This document shows, in pieces, positions 35,839 through 43,374 of a DNA stretch of 64,000 bases. The stretch lies in contig NZ_BLJE01000004.1 of NCBI RefSeq assembly GCF_009811795.1, forward strand, positions 124,001 to 188,000, given 5' to 3'. The number at the start of each line of letters is the position of its first letter. Position 1 is the first letter of the stretch. Under the pieces are notes generated by a model. It ran no database searches. It was not told the DNA's origin and saw nothing but the letters and a program-made list of their open reading frames with translations. The stretch is from Litoreibacter roseus. Its GTDB lineage: Bacteria > Pseudomonadota > Alphaproteobacteria > Rhodobacterales > Rhodobacteraceae. Position numbers and translations under genes: made by a program.

Positions 35839-36495
35839 TTAAATCCGCAGGAAGGGCTGCGCGATACGCGGTACAATACCGTTGAATCTGAGCGGCGCGT
35901 CCGTTGCGGCAAGGCAGATGCAATCCATGCCTTCCTCTGCAACAGGCGTGTGCTCCATATCTTCGTTCGCAACCTCGATATCGCCCCTTGCAAAGCGATC
36001 GGTCTCGTCGCGAAAGGCACCCTGCAGGACCAGCGTCAATTCCAAGCCCCGATGTCCGTGATCCGGCACGGCACAGCCTGCTGGGATATGCAAAAGTCGC
36101 ACAGTGGCTTCTCCGCTTGTCTTCAGAATCGACTGACGCACTCCCATCCCAACGGACCGCCATTTTACCGATGCAAGGTCACCTCCGACATAATTGGTCA
36201 AAGCCTGCGGGAAAACACGGCTTTCGCGTTTCTGCGCCAATGGCTTGACCAATATGGGATCTTTGGGTCCGCCTGCGATTAACTTAAGCGTTGAGGCCAG
36301 ATCCACTTCAGTTGCGTTGTCGACCGAAGCTTCAAGCATAGCGCCACCCACAGTCTCAAACGCGCCTAAACGTGCGCGGCATTCGTCACACATGGAGATA
36401 TGGGTTGCCAGCACGAGGCTGAAAGCCTCGGGTAGTGTGCCCGCCGCGTAACTCAGCAGCAGTTGGTCTGTCAGATGATGATTAATGTTATCCAT
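35839..36495 (-). CDS. chrR: ChrR-type zinc anti-sigma factor
   Basis: A 218-residue anti-sigma factor with an N-terminal ZAS domain and a C-terminal cupin. Zinc ligands His7, His32, Cys36 and Cys39 fall one residue after those known in Rhodobacter sphaeroides ChrR. The cupin carries HGHRGLE and MEHTP, matching the second metal site. In that system ChrR holds RpoE inactive until singlet oxygen or organic hydroperoxides trigger its degradation. The gene starts 6 bp after rpoE, as in Rhodobacter. Confidence 0.93.
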   Translation of the reverse strand: MDNINHHLTDQLLLSYAAGTLPEAFSLVLATHISMCDECRARLGAFETVGGAMLEASVDNATEVDLASTLKLIAGGPKDPILVKPLAQKRESRVFPQALTNYVGGDLASVKWRSVGMGVRQSILKTSGEATVRLLHIPAGCAVPDHGHRGLELTLVLQGAFRDETDRFARGDIEVANEDMEHTPVAEEGMDCICLAATDAPLRFNGIVPRIAQPFLRI

Positions 36496-36501
36496 TGCCT
36501 G

Positions 36502-37038
36502 TCACTTCATTGCATGGCGCAGTCGTTCGAGCGCCAACCTAATCCTTGATTTGATCGTCCCAAGGGGAAGACCTGTTTCTTCCGCTATTTCGCTGTGCGA
36601 CAAATCGCCGAAGAATGCCTTCTGGACCAAATCCCTCTGTTTTTCCGGCAACTCCGCAAGGGCAGCAGCCAACCGGACGCTTTCTTGTTGGATCTCCACA
36701 ACCTCTGCCGCATCTGGCTCGGCTTCGGGACCCCATGTCAATTCATCCGGCTCTGGCCGGCGTTGCTTTCGCAACATGTCGATCCGCTTATTCCGCGCGA
36801 TCGTGAAAACCCATGTCGCAACGCTCGCCCGCGTCGGATCAAAAAGGTGCGCTTTGTGCCACAACGTGGCCATCACCTCTTGCGCACATTCCTCTGCCAT
36901 TCCCGCATCTGCACCGGACTTCATCAAAAATGACTTAACCCTCGGTGCAAAATGCCCGAACAGCTCTGCGAAGGCCTTTTGGTCCTGATTGTCGCGGATG
37001 TATCCGACCATCATGACCCATCGCGTCTCTTCAGTCAC
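36502..37038 (-). CDS. rpoE: RNA polymerase ECF sigma factor RpoE (ECF11 type)
   Basis: A roughly 178-residue sigma factor. Region 2 (AFAELFGHFAPRVKSFLMKSG; ECAQEVMATLWHKAHLFDPTRASVATWVFTIARNKRIDMLR) and region 4 (LAELPEKQRDLVQKAFFGDLSHSEIAEETG; GTIKSRIRLALERLRH) are complete. The start is uncertain. The open frame reaches 37173, but that ATG lies inside the predicted -10 element. I place the start at GTG 37038 (TEETRWVMMVGYIRDN), with ATG 37014 as the alternative; both leave the sigma domains intact. Pairing with chrR identifies it as the singlet-oxygen sigma-E. Confidence 0.88.
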   Translation of the reverse strand: MTEETRWVMMVGYIRDNQDQKAFAELFGHFAPRVKSFLMKSGADAGMAEECAQEVMATLWHKAHLFDPTRASVATWVFTIARNKRIDMLRKQRRPEPDELTWGPEAEPDAAEVVEIQQESVRLAAALAELPEKQRDLVQKAFFGDLSHSEIAEETGLPLGTIKSRIRLALERLRHAMK

Positions 37039-37159
37039 TCGTCTCGCTGCCTTCTTGCACGTCTCATTTTTCCCCTTATGCGGCGTTTCCGCAAAATAGG
37101 GAACGCGACCAAACGGTCGTGTAGTGATTTCCGTAGCTGTTTCAGCGACCAACATGTCA

Positions 37160-37189
37160 GAGTTACGGCGCAACGCTTCCCTTGGATCA
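37160..37189 (-). promoter_or_regulatory. Predicted sigma-E (RpoE) autoregulatory promoter
   Basis: On the minus strand TGATCC (37189-37184) is followed after exactly 18 bp by TAACTC (37165-37160). The RpoE promoter known from Rhodobacter sphaeroides has TGATCC, 18 bp and a TAA-starting -10, so this fits autoregulation of rpoE-chrR. It would start transcription near 37153. Confidence 0.65.
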
Positions 37190-37201
37190 CTTACATTCCT
37201 T

Positions 37202-37231
37202 TAATCCGACGCAGACACCCGAACGTATAGA
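37202..37231 (+). promoter_or_regulatory. Possible sigma-E-type promoter for the COG2907-SDR operon
   Basis: TAATCC at 37202-37207 (one mismatch to TGATCC) is followed after 18 bp by TATAGA at 37226-37231. It lies 13 bp from the divergent rpoE promoter. The -10 is less like the consensus, so a different sigma factor is possible. Confidence 0.38.
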
Positions 37232-37264
37232 ACGAAAACAAACAAAAACGTGCTGGAGACCTGA

Positions 37265-38560
37265 ATGCCATCTGAACCTCTTTCGACCGCGCCCAAGCGC
37301 ATCGCTGTAATCGGCGGTGGAATATCTGGGATGGCGGCCGGATATCTTTTGTCGAAAACCCATCACGTGACCTTATTCGAGGGTCGCAAGCGGCTTGGCG
37401 GCCATGCCCGTACTCGTATTGCGGGCCGAAACGGCGATCAGCCGGTCGATACCGGTTTCATCGTGTATAATGAGGCCAACTATCCCCATCTTACCAAGCT
37501 TTTCAAAGATCTCGACGTGCCTATCACTGAAAGCAATATGAGCTTTGGGGCGTCCTTAAATGGCGGGAAGCTGGAATACGGTTTGGCCAGCATGGACTCG
37601 ATATTTGCCCAGAGGCGCAACCTAGCAAACCCGAAATTCGTTAAAATGCTACGCGACATTATGCGCTTCAACGCCCGGGCACCGAAGGTCAGCGCGGGAA
37701 GTGATCAAAGCATTTCGGACTTCCTCAAGACTTTGGGCACAGGCAAATGGTTTCGTGACAACTACCTTCTGCCCATGACGGGCGCGATCTGGTCCACACC
37801 GATCCACCGAATGATGGACTTTCCGGCTGAAGCTATGGTGCGGTTCATGATGAACCACGGCCTGATGAGCTACGCCGGGCAGCATCAGTGGTATACGGTT
37901 CAGGGCGGATCTATTGAGTATGTGCGCCGCCTTGAAGCGACACTTAAAGATCAGGGCGTCACCATTCGGATCGGGGCACCGATCAAGTCGGTCACCCGCG
38001 CGAATGACTCTGTGGAAATTCTTCCACGTGACGGCACCGTCGAGTATTTCGACGAGGTGGTTTTCGCCACGCATTCGGATGACAGTCTCGCGATGCTGGG
38101 CGATGCCTCGCAGGCCGAAACTGCTGCATTGTCCGCAGTGCGATATCAGCCCAATGAGGCCATTCTTCACGCGGATGAGCGGATGATGCCAAAGCGCCGG
38201 AAGGTCTGGTCAAGCTGGGTCTACTGTGAAGAAGCGGACAAAACCGACGAGAAGATTGATCTGACCTATTGGATGAACTCTCTTCAACCTATTCCCCACG
38301 ACGATCCGATGTTTGTGACACTGAACTCGACCCGCGGGATCAGGGAAGAGCTTATTTACGACCAGACGACCTTCCGCCACCCTGTTTTCGACATGGCGGC
38401 CTTGCGGTCGCAAGAGACGATCCGCGCTATGAACGGAACGAACCGGACTTGGTTCTGCGGCGCTTGGATGAAAAACGGCTTTCACGAGGACGGTTTCGGC
38501 AGTGCTGTGGATGTTGTGGACGCCATCAACCGAACCGGGATGGAAAAGGCGGCCGCGTGA
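37265..38560 (+). CDS. COG2907-type FAD-dependent amine-oxidase-like protein
   Basis: A 431-residue flavoprotein with an N-terminal IAVIGGGISGMAAGYLLSK dinucleotide motif (residues about 14-32), FEGRKRLGGHARTR and VDTGFIVYNEANYPHL. The family is often called a predicted NAD/FAD-binding protein and is habitually encoded beside DUF1365 and cyclopropane-fatty-acid-synthase genes. In Rhodobacter sphaeroides the equivalent operon beside rpoE-chrR is sigma-E-dependent and, from memory, linked to furan fatty acid formation. GGAG precedes the ATG by 7 bp. It overlaps the next gene by GTGA. A role in membrane lipid modification under singlet oxygen is inference. Confidence 0.82.
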   Translation: MPSEPLSTAPKRIAVIGGGISGMAAGYLLSKTHHVTLFEGRKRLGGHARTRIAGRNGDQPVDTGFIVYNEANYPHLTKLFKDLDVPITESNMSFGASLNGGKLEYGLASMDSIFAQRRNLANPKFVKMLRDIMRFNARAPKVSAGSDQSISDFLKTLGTGKWFRDNYLLPMTGAIWSTPIHRMMDFPAEAMVRFMMNHGLMSYAGQHQWYTVQGGSIEYVRRLEATLKDQGVTIRIGAPIKSVTRANDSVEILPRDGTVEYFDEVVFATHSDDSLAMLGDASQAETAALSAVRYQPNEAILHADERMMPKRRKVWSSWVYCEEADKTDEKIDLTYWMNSLQPIPHDDPMFVTLNSTRGIREELIYDQTTFRHPVFDMAALRSQETIRAMNGTNRTWFCGAWMKNGFHEDGFGSAVDVVDAINRTGMEKAAA

Positions 38561-39315
38561 GATCGATCTATCATATCGAAGGCCGCACCTATCACGGGCG
38601 TAAGGGCGAGATCGAAAATGCGTTCACCTATGGCGTGGACTACGTTTTGTTAGATCCGGATGCGGACGTGAAAGGTCCGGTGCTGTTTTCTAGAAATGGG
38701 CGCAATCTGACATCGTTGCACGACAGCGACCACGGCGGCACACCGCGGTCGGGTCGTGGCACTTCGTGGGTGCGGGATGTTCTTTCTGCGCACGGTTTGG
38801 ATGAGATGGTTGTAAAGATCGATTTGCTCGCCCAACCGCGAATGTTGGGGCATGTCTTCAATCCGGTAAGTTTTTGGTTGTGTTATGATGTTGAAACCAA
38901 CCTACGCGCCGTCATCCCGGAGGTGACAAACACCTTTGGTGACCGACACTCATATCTTTGCGCGCATGATGATCTGCGGGTGATCACGGCGGAAGAGACA
39001 TTGACCGCTCGAAAGATTTTCCACGTGTCGCCGTTTCAGGCCGTCGAGGGGGACTACACGTTTCGATTTGATATTTCTGAAAGCCGTATTGGTATCTGGA
39101 TCGATTACAAGTCTGGGCCGGATGGTGTTCTTGCCACTCTGACTGGAAAACGAAAGCCGTTGACCAATCGATCAATTTTGCGGGCGTGTCTGCGACGTCC
39201 ATTAGGCTCGCGCCGGGTGCTCGGTCTGATCCACTGGCAGGCTTTAAAGCTTTGGTGGAAGGGCGCGAAGTACAATGCGCGTCCGACACCGCCGGCCGAG
39301 GACATCTCCAGATGA
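38557..39315 (+). CDS. DUF1365 domain protein
   Basis: A 252-residue protein starting at GTG 38557, which overlaps the previous stop as GTGA; the frame upstream is inside that gene. The DUF1365 signature is clear: AFTYGVDYVLLDPD, RMLGHVFNPVSFWLCYD, VTNTFGDRHSYL and KIFHVSPFQAVEGDYTFRF. Biochemical function is unproven in general; the family co-occurs with COG2907 and cyclopropane fatty acid synthase. A lipid-related reaction is therefore likely. Second gene of the operon. Confidence 0.85.
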   Translation: MRSIYHIEGRTYHGRKGEIENAFTYGVDYVLLDPDADVKGPVLFSRNGRNLTSLHDSDHGGTPRSGRGTSWVRDVLSAHGLDEMVVKIDLLAQPRMLGHVFNPVSFWLCYDVETNLRAVIPEVTNTFGDRHSYLCAHDDLRVITAEETLTARKIFHVSPFQAVEGDYTFRFDISESRIGIWIDYKSGPDGVLATLTGKRKPLTNRSILRACLRRPLGSRRVLGLIHWQALKLWWKGAKYNARPTPPAEDISR

Positions 39316-40553
39316 CTGCCGTGGCGCTCGAACGGGTCTCGGACAGACTGCCAGCGTATTCGCTGTTTGCAGCTGTCCTGTCGGGCGCCGGACTTCCAAT
39401 CTATATCTACGCACCGAAATTCTATGCGGACAACTACGGTGTCAGCCTCGCCACGTTGGCAGCGGTTCTTTTCGGGCTCCGTCTTTTCGACGTGGTTCAG
39501 GACCCGGTGTTGGGCTGGATCAGTGAACGTCTGGGCGCCGCGCGCCGTTGGGCCGTTTCTTTTGTGGGTATCGTTCTGGGTCTGTCGATGGTTGGGCTGT
39601 TTGCCGTTGCGCCACCCATTTCGCCTGTTATCTGGTTTGGCCTGACGATCACCGGACTGTTTACGGCCTTCAGCTTTCTGACCATCAATTTCTACGCCCA
39701 AGGGATCGCCAAGGCTGGCAGCATAGACGGCAGTCACACTCGGCTCGCCGCATGGCGGGAAACAGGGGCACTGCTGGGTGTTTGTCTTGCTGCTGTTGCG
39801 CCAACACTTCTGGAAAGCACATCGGACGCGCCGTTCGCTGTATTCGCCCTGGGGTTTGCCGGTGTTGCGATTATTGCCGTGGCTGCGATGGCGCCCGAGT
39901 GGTCAGGCAAGGTTGAAAACGAACCGACTGCGATCCGGACCATCCTCAAGGACAAACTGGCCCGCAGACTTCTTATTCTTGCGTTGGTCAACGCGACGCC
40001 GCTTGCTGTTTCATCAACGCTGTTCCTGTTCTTTGTCGAAAGCAGACTGGACGCGCCGGGTTGGGAAGGTCCGCTTCTTGTGCTGTTCTTCCTCGCCGCC
40101 GCCGTGTCCAGCCCGCTCTGGGCTGCGCTGTCAAATCGGATCGGGTCCAAGCGAACTCTGCTTGCTGCCATGGTCCTGGCTATTCTGTCATTTGCTTTTG
40201 TTCTGCCGCTGGGGGCCGGCGACGTCTGGGTCTTCGCGATCATCTGCATAACATCAGGTGCGACGATTGGTGCCGATTTGACTTTGCTGCCTGCCCTGTT
40301 CGCGCGGCGGATGGCGGCTATCTCACCAAACGGTGGCCAAGGCTTCGGTCTGTGGTCGCTGGTGTCGAAATTCACCTTGGCATTCGCAGCCGTAATCTTG
40401 CTGCCCACACTCGACTACGCGGGGTTCCAGTCCGGAGCAGCTGACAATCCCGAAAACGCGTTGATGACACTTACGATCCTGTACGCGCTTGTTCCGTGCG
40501 CATTGAAACTGGTTGCGATCGCGCTTTTGGTCGCCACCAAACTTGAGGAGTGA
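39312..40553 (+). CDS. MFS transporter (MFS_2/GPH-like)
   Basis: A 413-residue inner-membrane protein with about twelve hydrophobic helices. N-terminal ADNYGVSLATLAAVLFGLRLFDVVQDPVLGWISERLG resembles the glycoside-pentoside-hexuronide branch of the major facilitator superfamily (DxxxDPxxG motif). The start at ATG 39312 overlaps the DUF1365 stop. Here its partners are lipid-related genes, so the sugar annotation usually given to this branch may be misleading; lysophospholipid transport is known in other MFS_2 members. The substrate is unknown. Confidence 0.8.
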   Translation: MTAVALERVSDRLPAYSLFAAVLSGAGLPIYIYAPKFYADNYGVSLATLAAVLFGLRLFDVVQDPVLGWISERLGAARRWAVSFVGIVLGLSMVGLFAVAPPISPVIWFGLTITGLFTAFSFLTINFYAQGIAKAGSIDGSHTRLAAWRETGALLGVCLAAVAPTLLESTSDAPFAVFALGFAGVAIIAVAAMAPEWSGKVENEPTAIRTILKDKLARRLLILALVNATPLAVSSTLFLFFVESRLDAPGWEGPLLVLFFLAAAVSSPLWAALSNRIGSKRTLLAAMVLAILSFAFVLPLGAGDVWVFAIICITSGATIGADLTLLPALFARRMAAISPNGGQGFGLWSLVSKFTLAFAAVILLPTLDYAGFQSGAADNPENALMTLTILYALVPCALKLVAIALLVATKLEE

Positions 40554-40558
40554 CGAAT

Positions 40559-41122
40559 ATGGAAATCTTCGCCTACACCTTGCTTGGCATGGGGCTGATG
40601 TCCGCCCTGTTCTTGGTCTGGACCAACAAACTGTCTTTCCCGGCACAGACACCCGAAGACTATGCGGGCCTAGGTCCCGAGTTTGATTTGCGGGAACATC
40701 TTCGGGGCCCCATCCAATGCGAAGGCTTGATCTATGGTCCCACCGGCCGTGTCACATCCCGTTTCGTTGCGGACATGGACGTATCTTGGGAAGGCAATGT
40801 CGGACGGATGGAAGAGACCTTCCATTACGACAGCGGCGAGACGCAGAACCGCCATTGGATCCTGACGCTTGGAAACGACGGTTCGATCAAAGCCGAGGCC
40901 CCTGACGTGATCGGTTCAGGGGAAGGCGTCCAGAAAGGGCCAGCGGTTCAACTCAAGTACCGCATCAAGCTGCCAGAGAACTCTGGCGGACATGTGCTCG
41001 ACACCGTTGACTGGATGTATCTCGTTGAGAATGGAACCATCATGAACCGCTCACAGTTTCGCAAATACGGGATCAAGGTGGCGGAGCTTGTAGCCACCAT
41101 GCGTCGGAAGGAAGCTGCGTGA
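40559..41122 (+). CDS. DUF3833 family protein
   Basis: A 187-residue protein with one N-terminal hydrophobic segment (YTLLGMGLMSALFLVW) and a soluble domain with EHLRGPIQCEGLIYGPTGRV, ETFHYDSGETQNRHWIL and DTVDWMYLVENGTIMNRSQF, matching DUF3833. The ATG at 40559 is favoured because GAGGAG lies 8 bp upstream; a GTG at 40550 overlapping the previous stop is the alternative. Fourth gene of the operon; function unknown, possibly a lipid-binding lipocalin-like fold. Confidence 0.75.
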   Translation: MEIFAYTLLGMGLMSALFLVWTNKLSFPAQTPEDYAGLGPEFDLREHLRGPIQCEGLIYGPTGRVTSRFVADMDVSWEGNVGRMEETFHYDSGETQNRHWILTLGNDGSIKAEAPDVIGSGEGVQKGPAVQLKYRIKLPENSGGHVLDTVDWMYLVENGTIMNRSQFRKYGIKVAELVATMRRKEAA

Positions 41123-41850
41123 GTGAATTGAGTGGTAAGCGGTATTGGCTGGTTGGCGCGTCCGAAGGTCTGGGGCGCGCGGTTGCTCACAAGCTGAGCA
41201 AGAACAGCGTCGAGGTCGTGGTCTCGGCCCGCAGCGAAGACCGCCTGAAAGAACTTTGCGAGGAGCTGCCCGGAAAGTCGTCTTATGTCACCGTGGATGT
41301 GAGTGACCCCGACGATGTGACCCGTGCGGCAAAAGAGGTCGGCGATGTCGATGGCCTTGTCTACTTAGCTGGCGTCTACTGGCCGATGGCGTCCGATGAA
41401 TGGGATACCGAAAAGGTCACATTGATGTGTGACGTGAATTTTACGGGGGCCGCGCGGGTCGTGGGATCTGTGTTGCCCAAGATGATTGAGCAGGACAAAG
41501 GCCATATCGTTCTGACGGGCAGCCTCTCCGGCTTTCGCGGGCTACCGGGCACAATCGGATACGGCGCCAGTAAGGCTGGTGTGATGTATCTGGCCGAAAG
41601 CATGCGCGCGGATCTGCGGTCGACCGGGGTTGACGTGCAACTGATAAACCCTGGCTTCATCAAAACGCGGCTGACAGATAAAAACGATTTCAAGATGCCT
41701 TTTATCATGGAACCCGAAGAAGCGGCGCAGCATGTGATTGATCACATGAGAAGCGGTGCATTCAAAAAGAGCTTTCCGTTCGGGTTCGGTTTGATGTTCC
41801 GGGCCAGTCAGTTCCTTCCAGACTGGGCATATTACCGAATTTTTTCGTGA
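41119..41850 (+). CDS. Short-chain dehydrogenase/reductase
   Basis: A 243-residue SDR starting at GTG 41119, overlapping the previous stop as GTGA. It shows the cofactor motif GASEGLGRAVA near residues 12-22, catalytic Ser in VLTGSLSGF and YGASKAG with catalytic Tyr and Lys, then INPGFIKTRLT. It is the last gene of the sigma-E-type operon. The substrate is unknown; a lipid carbonyl or hydroxyl is possible from context. Confidence 0.85.
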   Translation: MSELSGKRYWLVGASEGLGRAVAHKLSKNSVEVVVSARSEDRLKELCEELPGKSSYVTVDVSDPDDVTRAAKEVGDVDGLVYLAGVYWPMASDEWDTEKVTLMCDVNFTGAARVVGSVLPKMIEQDKGHIVLTGSLSGFRGLPGTIGYGASKAGVMYLAESMRADLRSTGVDVQLINPGFIKTRLTDKNDFKMPFIMEPEEAAQHVIDHMRSGAFKKSFPFGFGLMFRASQFLPDWAYYRIFS

Positions 41851-41916
41851 ATTGATGCAGGTCAGAGCAGGTGCTTAAGCCCCATGTGAGACTTCGGGAA
41901 AATCCGGAGGACTGCT

Positions 41917-42234
41917 ATGCTCGAGATATCGACAGACAAGGTGGCCCAAGTCATCTTGCTGGCCCATGAAATGGAACGCGCAGAAAACGAATTGCGATCA
42001 TTTCTAGATACGTTGAATGAAGATGAAGCGGCCAGCCTAGTCGCGGTGATGTGGATCGGACGGGAAAGCTATGGCCCGGATGAATTGAAAGAGGCCCTTT
42101 CAATGGCGTACGCGGAAGCGACAACCCCAACCGCGGACTATCTCATCGGCACACCCCATCTGGCAGATCATCTTGAAAACGGACTGGAGGCGCTTGGGAT
42201 TAACGCAACCGCAGCAGAGGATGATCTACGCTAG
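41917..42234 (+). CDS. DUF3775 family protein
   Basis: A 105-residue acidic protein with an all-helical look: KVAQVILLAHEMERAENEL, NEDEAASLVAVMWIGRESYG and TADYLIGTPHLADHLENGLE. The family is found in alphaproteobacteria and is uncharacterised. GGAGG precedes the ATG. Its stop shares the palindrome CTAG (42231-42234) with the stop of the convergent saccharopine dehydrogenase gene. Confidence 0.8.
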   Translation: MLEISTDKVAQVILLAHEMERAENELRSFLDTLNEDEAASLVAVMWIGRESYGPDELKEALSMAYAEATTPTADYLIGTPHLADHLENGLEALGINATAAEDDLR

Positions 42235-43373
42235 GCCAGATGATCCACCACGCGCTCGAACTGTGACAGACGGTCGACCGTTTCCAACCAGCGTTTGACA
42301 AGCTTCGGATCGCTTGGCGCAGCTGTGACGCCCACAGGAATTTCCCGGTTGATGACAGCCTCCACCGCCAGGGCGACGGGGACGGATACCAACCGCGCCA
42401 TCGCGGTCCCGCGCGCATCGCCGTATGCGTCCATGACATAAGTTTTGTGATATACGGGGGTGCCCTCAGCTTCGGCTTTCAGACCAACGCACAGCACGAC
42501 CCGATCAGGCTCACCGTCTGCATAGGCGTTGTCTGCCCAGAACTGATCCGACATTTCTCGCAACCGGGCCTCGCCCGCATCCCCTTCAAGCGTTTCGATC
42601 TCGGCGAAAACGTTTGACCACGCGTCTTTCCAACCATTCAGGCGCAGCGTACCGCGCACGAACTCTTTGATCTTCCATCCTTTGCCAAAGCCATATTCTT
42701 CCACGAATGGTAGGGAGTCCCGGTTGGGATAGACTTCAAAGGTTTCTGGCTGACGCAACGGCGCTGTGTAGGTGCTGATCGCGTCCCACGGTCGTGTAAT
42801 GTTCAGTTCCGCATGGGCTTTGATGGAGCGTGACGGCGATTTGAGCGCTTTCAGAACCCCCAGAGGTGACCAACTGAATTTGTAGCGAAAGGCGTTGGGT
42901 TCTTTCGGAATACCACCGCAGTAGGAGATAAAGGAAATCCCATTGCCCACATCATAGGCCCGCGATGCCCGGTAATCCACAACCAGCCAATGAGCCATGA
43001 TGTGGTCAATGCCCGGATCAAGGCCGACCTCATTGACCAGCCGAACACCGGCAAGCTCAGCCTCTTCGTCCAAGGCACGCATTTCCGGCGAGATGTAGCT
43101 GGAACTGACAAAATGCGCCTTTGCCTCAATACAGATCTTTGCAAGCGGGACATGCCAGTCGCCGGGAAGCATCGACACAACAACATCCCCGGCTGAAAGC
43201 GTCTCATTCAGCTTATCTATGTCAAATTTTTCAATCTGGTCCGTCAGATCGCCCACGGCATCCTCGGCTTTCTCTACCGTTCGGTTCCAGACGGTGATGT
43301 CGTGCCCGTTCTCGATCAGCTGTCGCAGCCCGGGAATGGCAGACAGACCTGTTCCACACCAATGGATCGTCAT
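42231..43373 (-). CDS. Saccharopine dehydrogenase family protein (glutamate-forming/reductase type)
   Basis: A 380-residue dehydrogenase with an N-terminal Rossmann motif (WCGTGLSAIPGLRQL, residues 4-18), VVSMLPGDWH, NEVGLDPGIDHIMAH and SYCGGIPKEPNAFRYKFSWSP, as in LYS9-like saccharopine reductases. The start MTIHWCG at 43373 is chosen over an upstream ATG lying in the neighbouring gene. With the upstream lysine-forming enzyme it would split lysine plus 2-oxoglutarate to aminoadipate semialdehyde and glutamate, a catabolic route described in roseobacters. Carboxynorspermidine dehydrogenase is a related alternative, made less likely by the neighbour. Confidence 0.82.
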   Translation of the reverse strand: MTIHWCGTGLSAIPGLRQLIENGHDITVWNRTVEKAEDAVGDLTDQIEKFDIDKLNETLSAGDVVVSMLPGDWHVPLAKICIEAKAHFVSSSYISPEMRALDEEAELAGVRLVNEVGLDPGIDHIMAHWLVVDYRASRAYDVGNGISFISYCGGIPKEPNAFRYKFSWSPLGVLKALKSPSRSIKAHAELNITRPWDAISTYTAPLRQPETFEVYPNRDSLPFVEEYGFGKGWKIKEFVRGTLRLNGWKDAWSNVFAEIETLEGDAGEARLREMSDQFWADNAYADGEPDRVVLCVGLKAEAEGTPVYHKTYVMDAYGDARGTAMARLVSVPVALAVEAVINREIPVGVTAAPSDPKLVKRWLETVDRLSQFERVVDHLA

Positions 43374-43374
43374 T

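Noticed and set aside
37039-37173. Longer start for rpoE at 37173
   Set aside because: That ATG lies in the predicted -10 of the sigma-E promoter and adds residues with no sigma-factor similarity.
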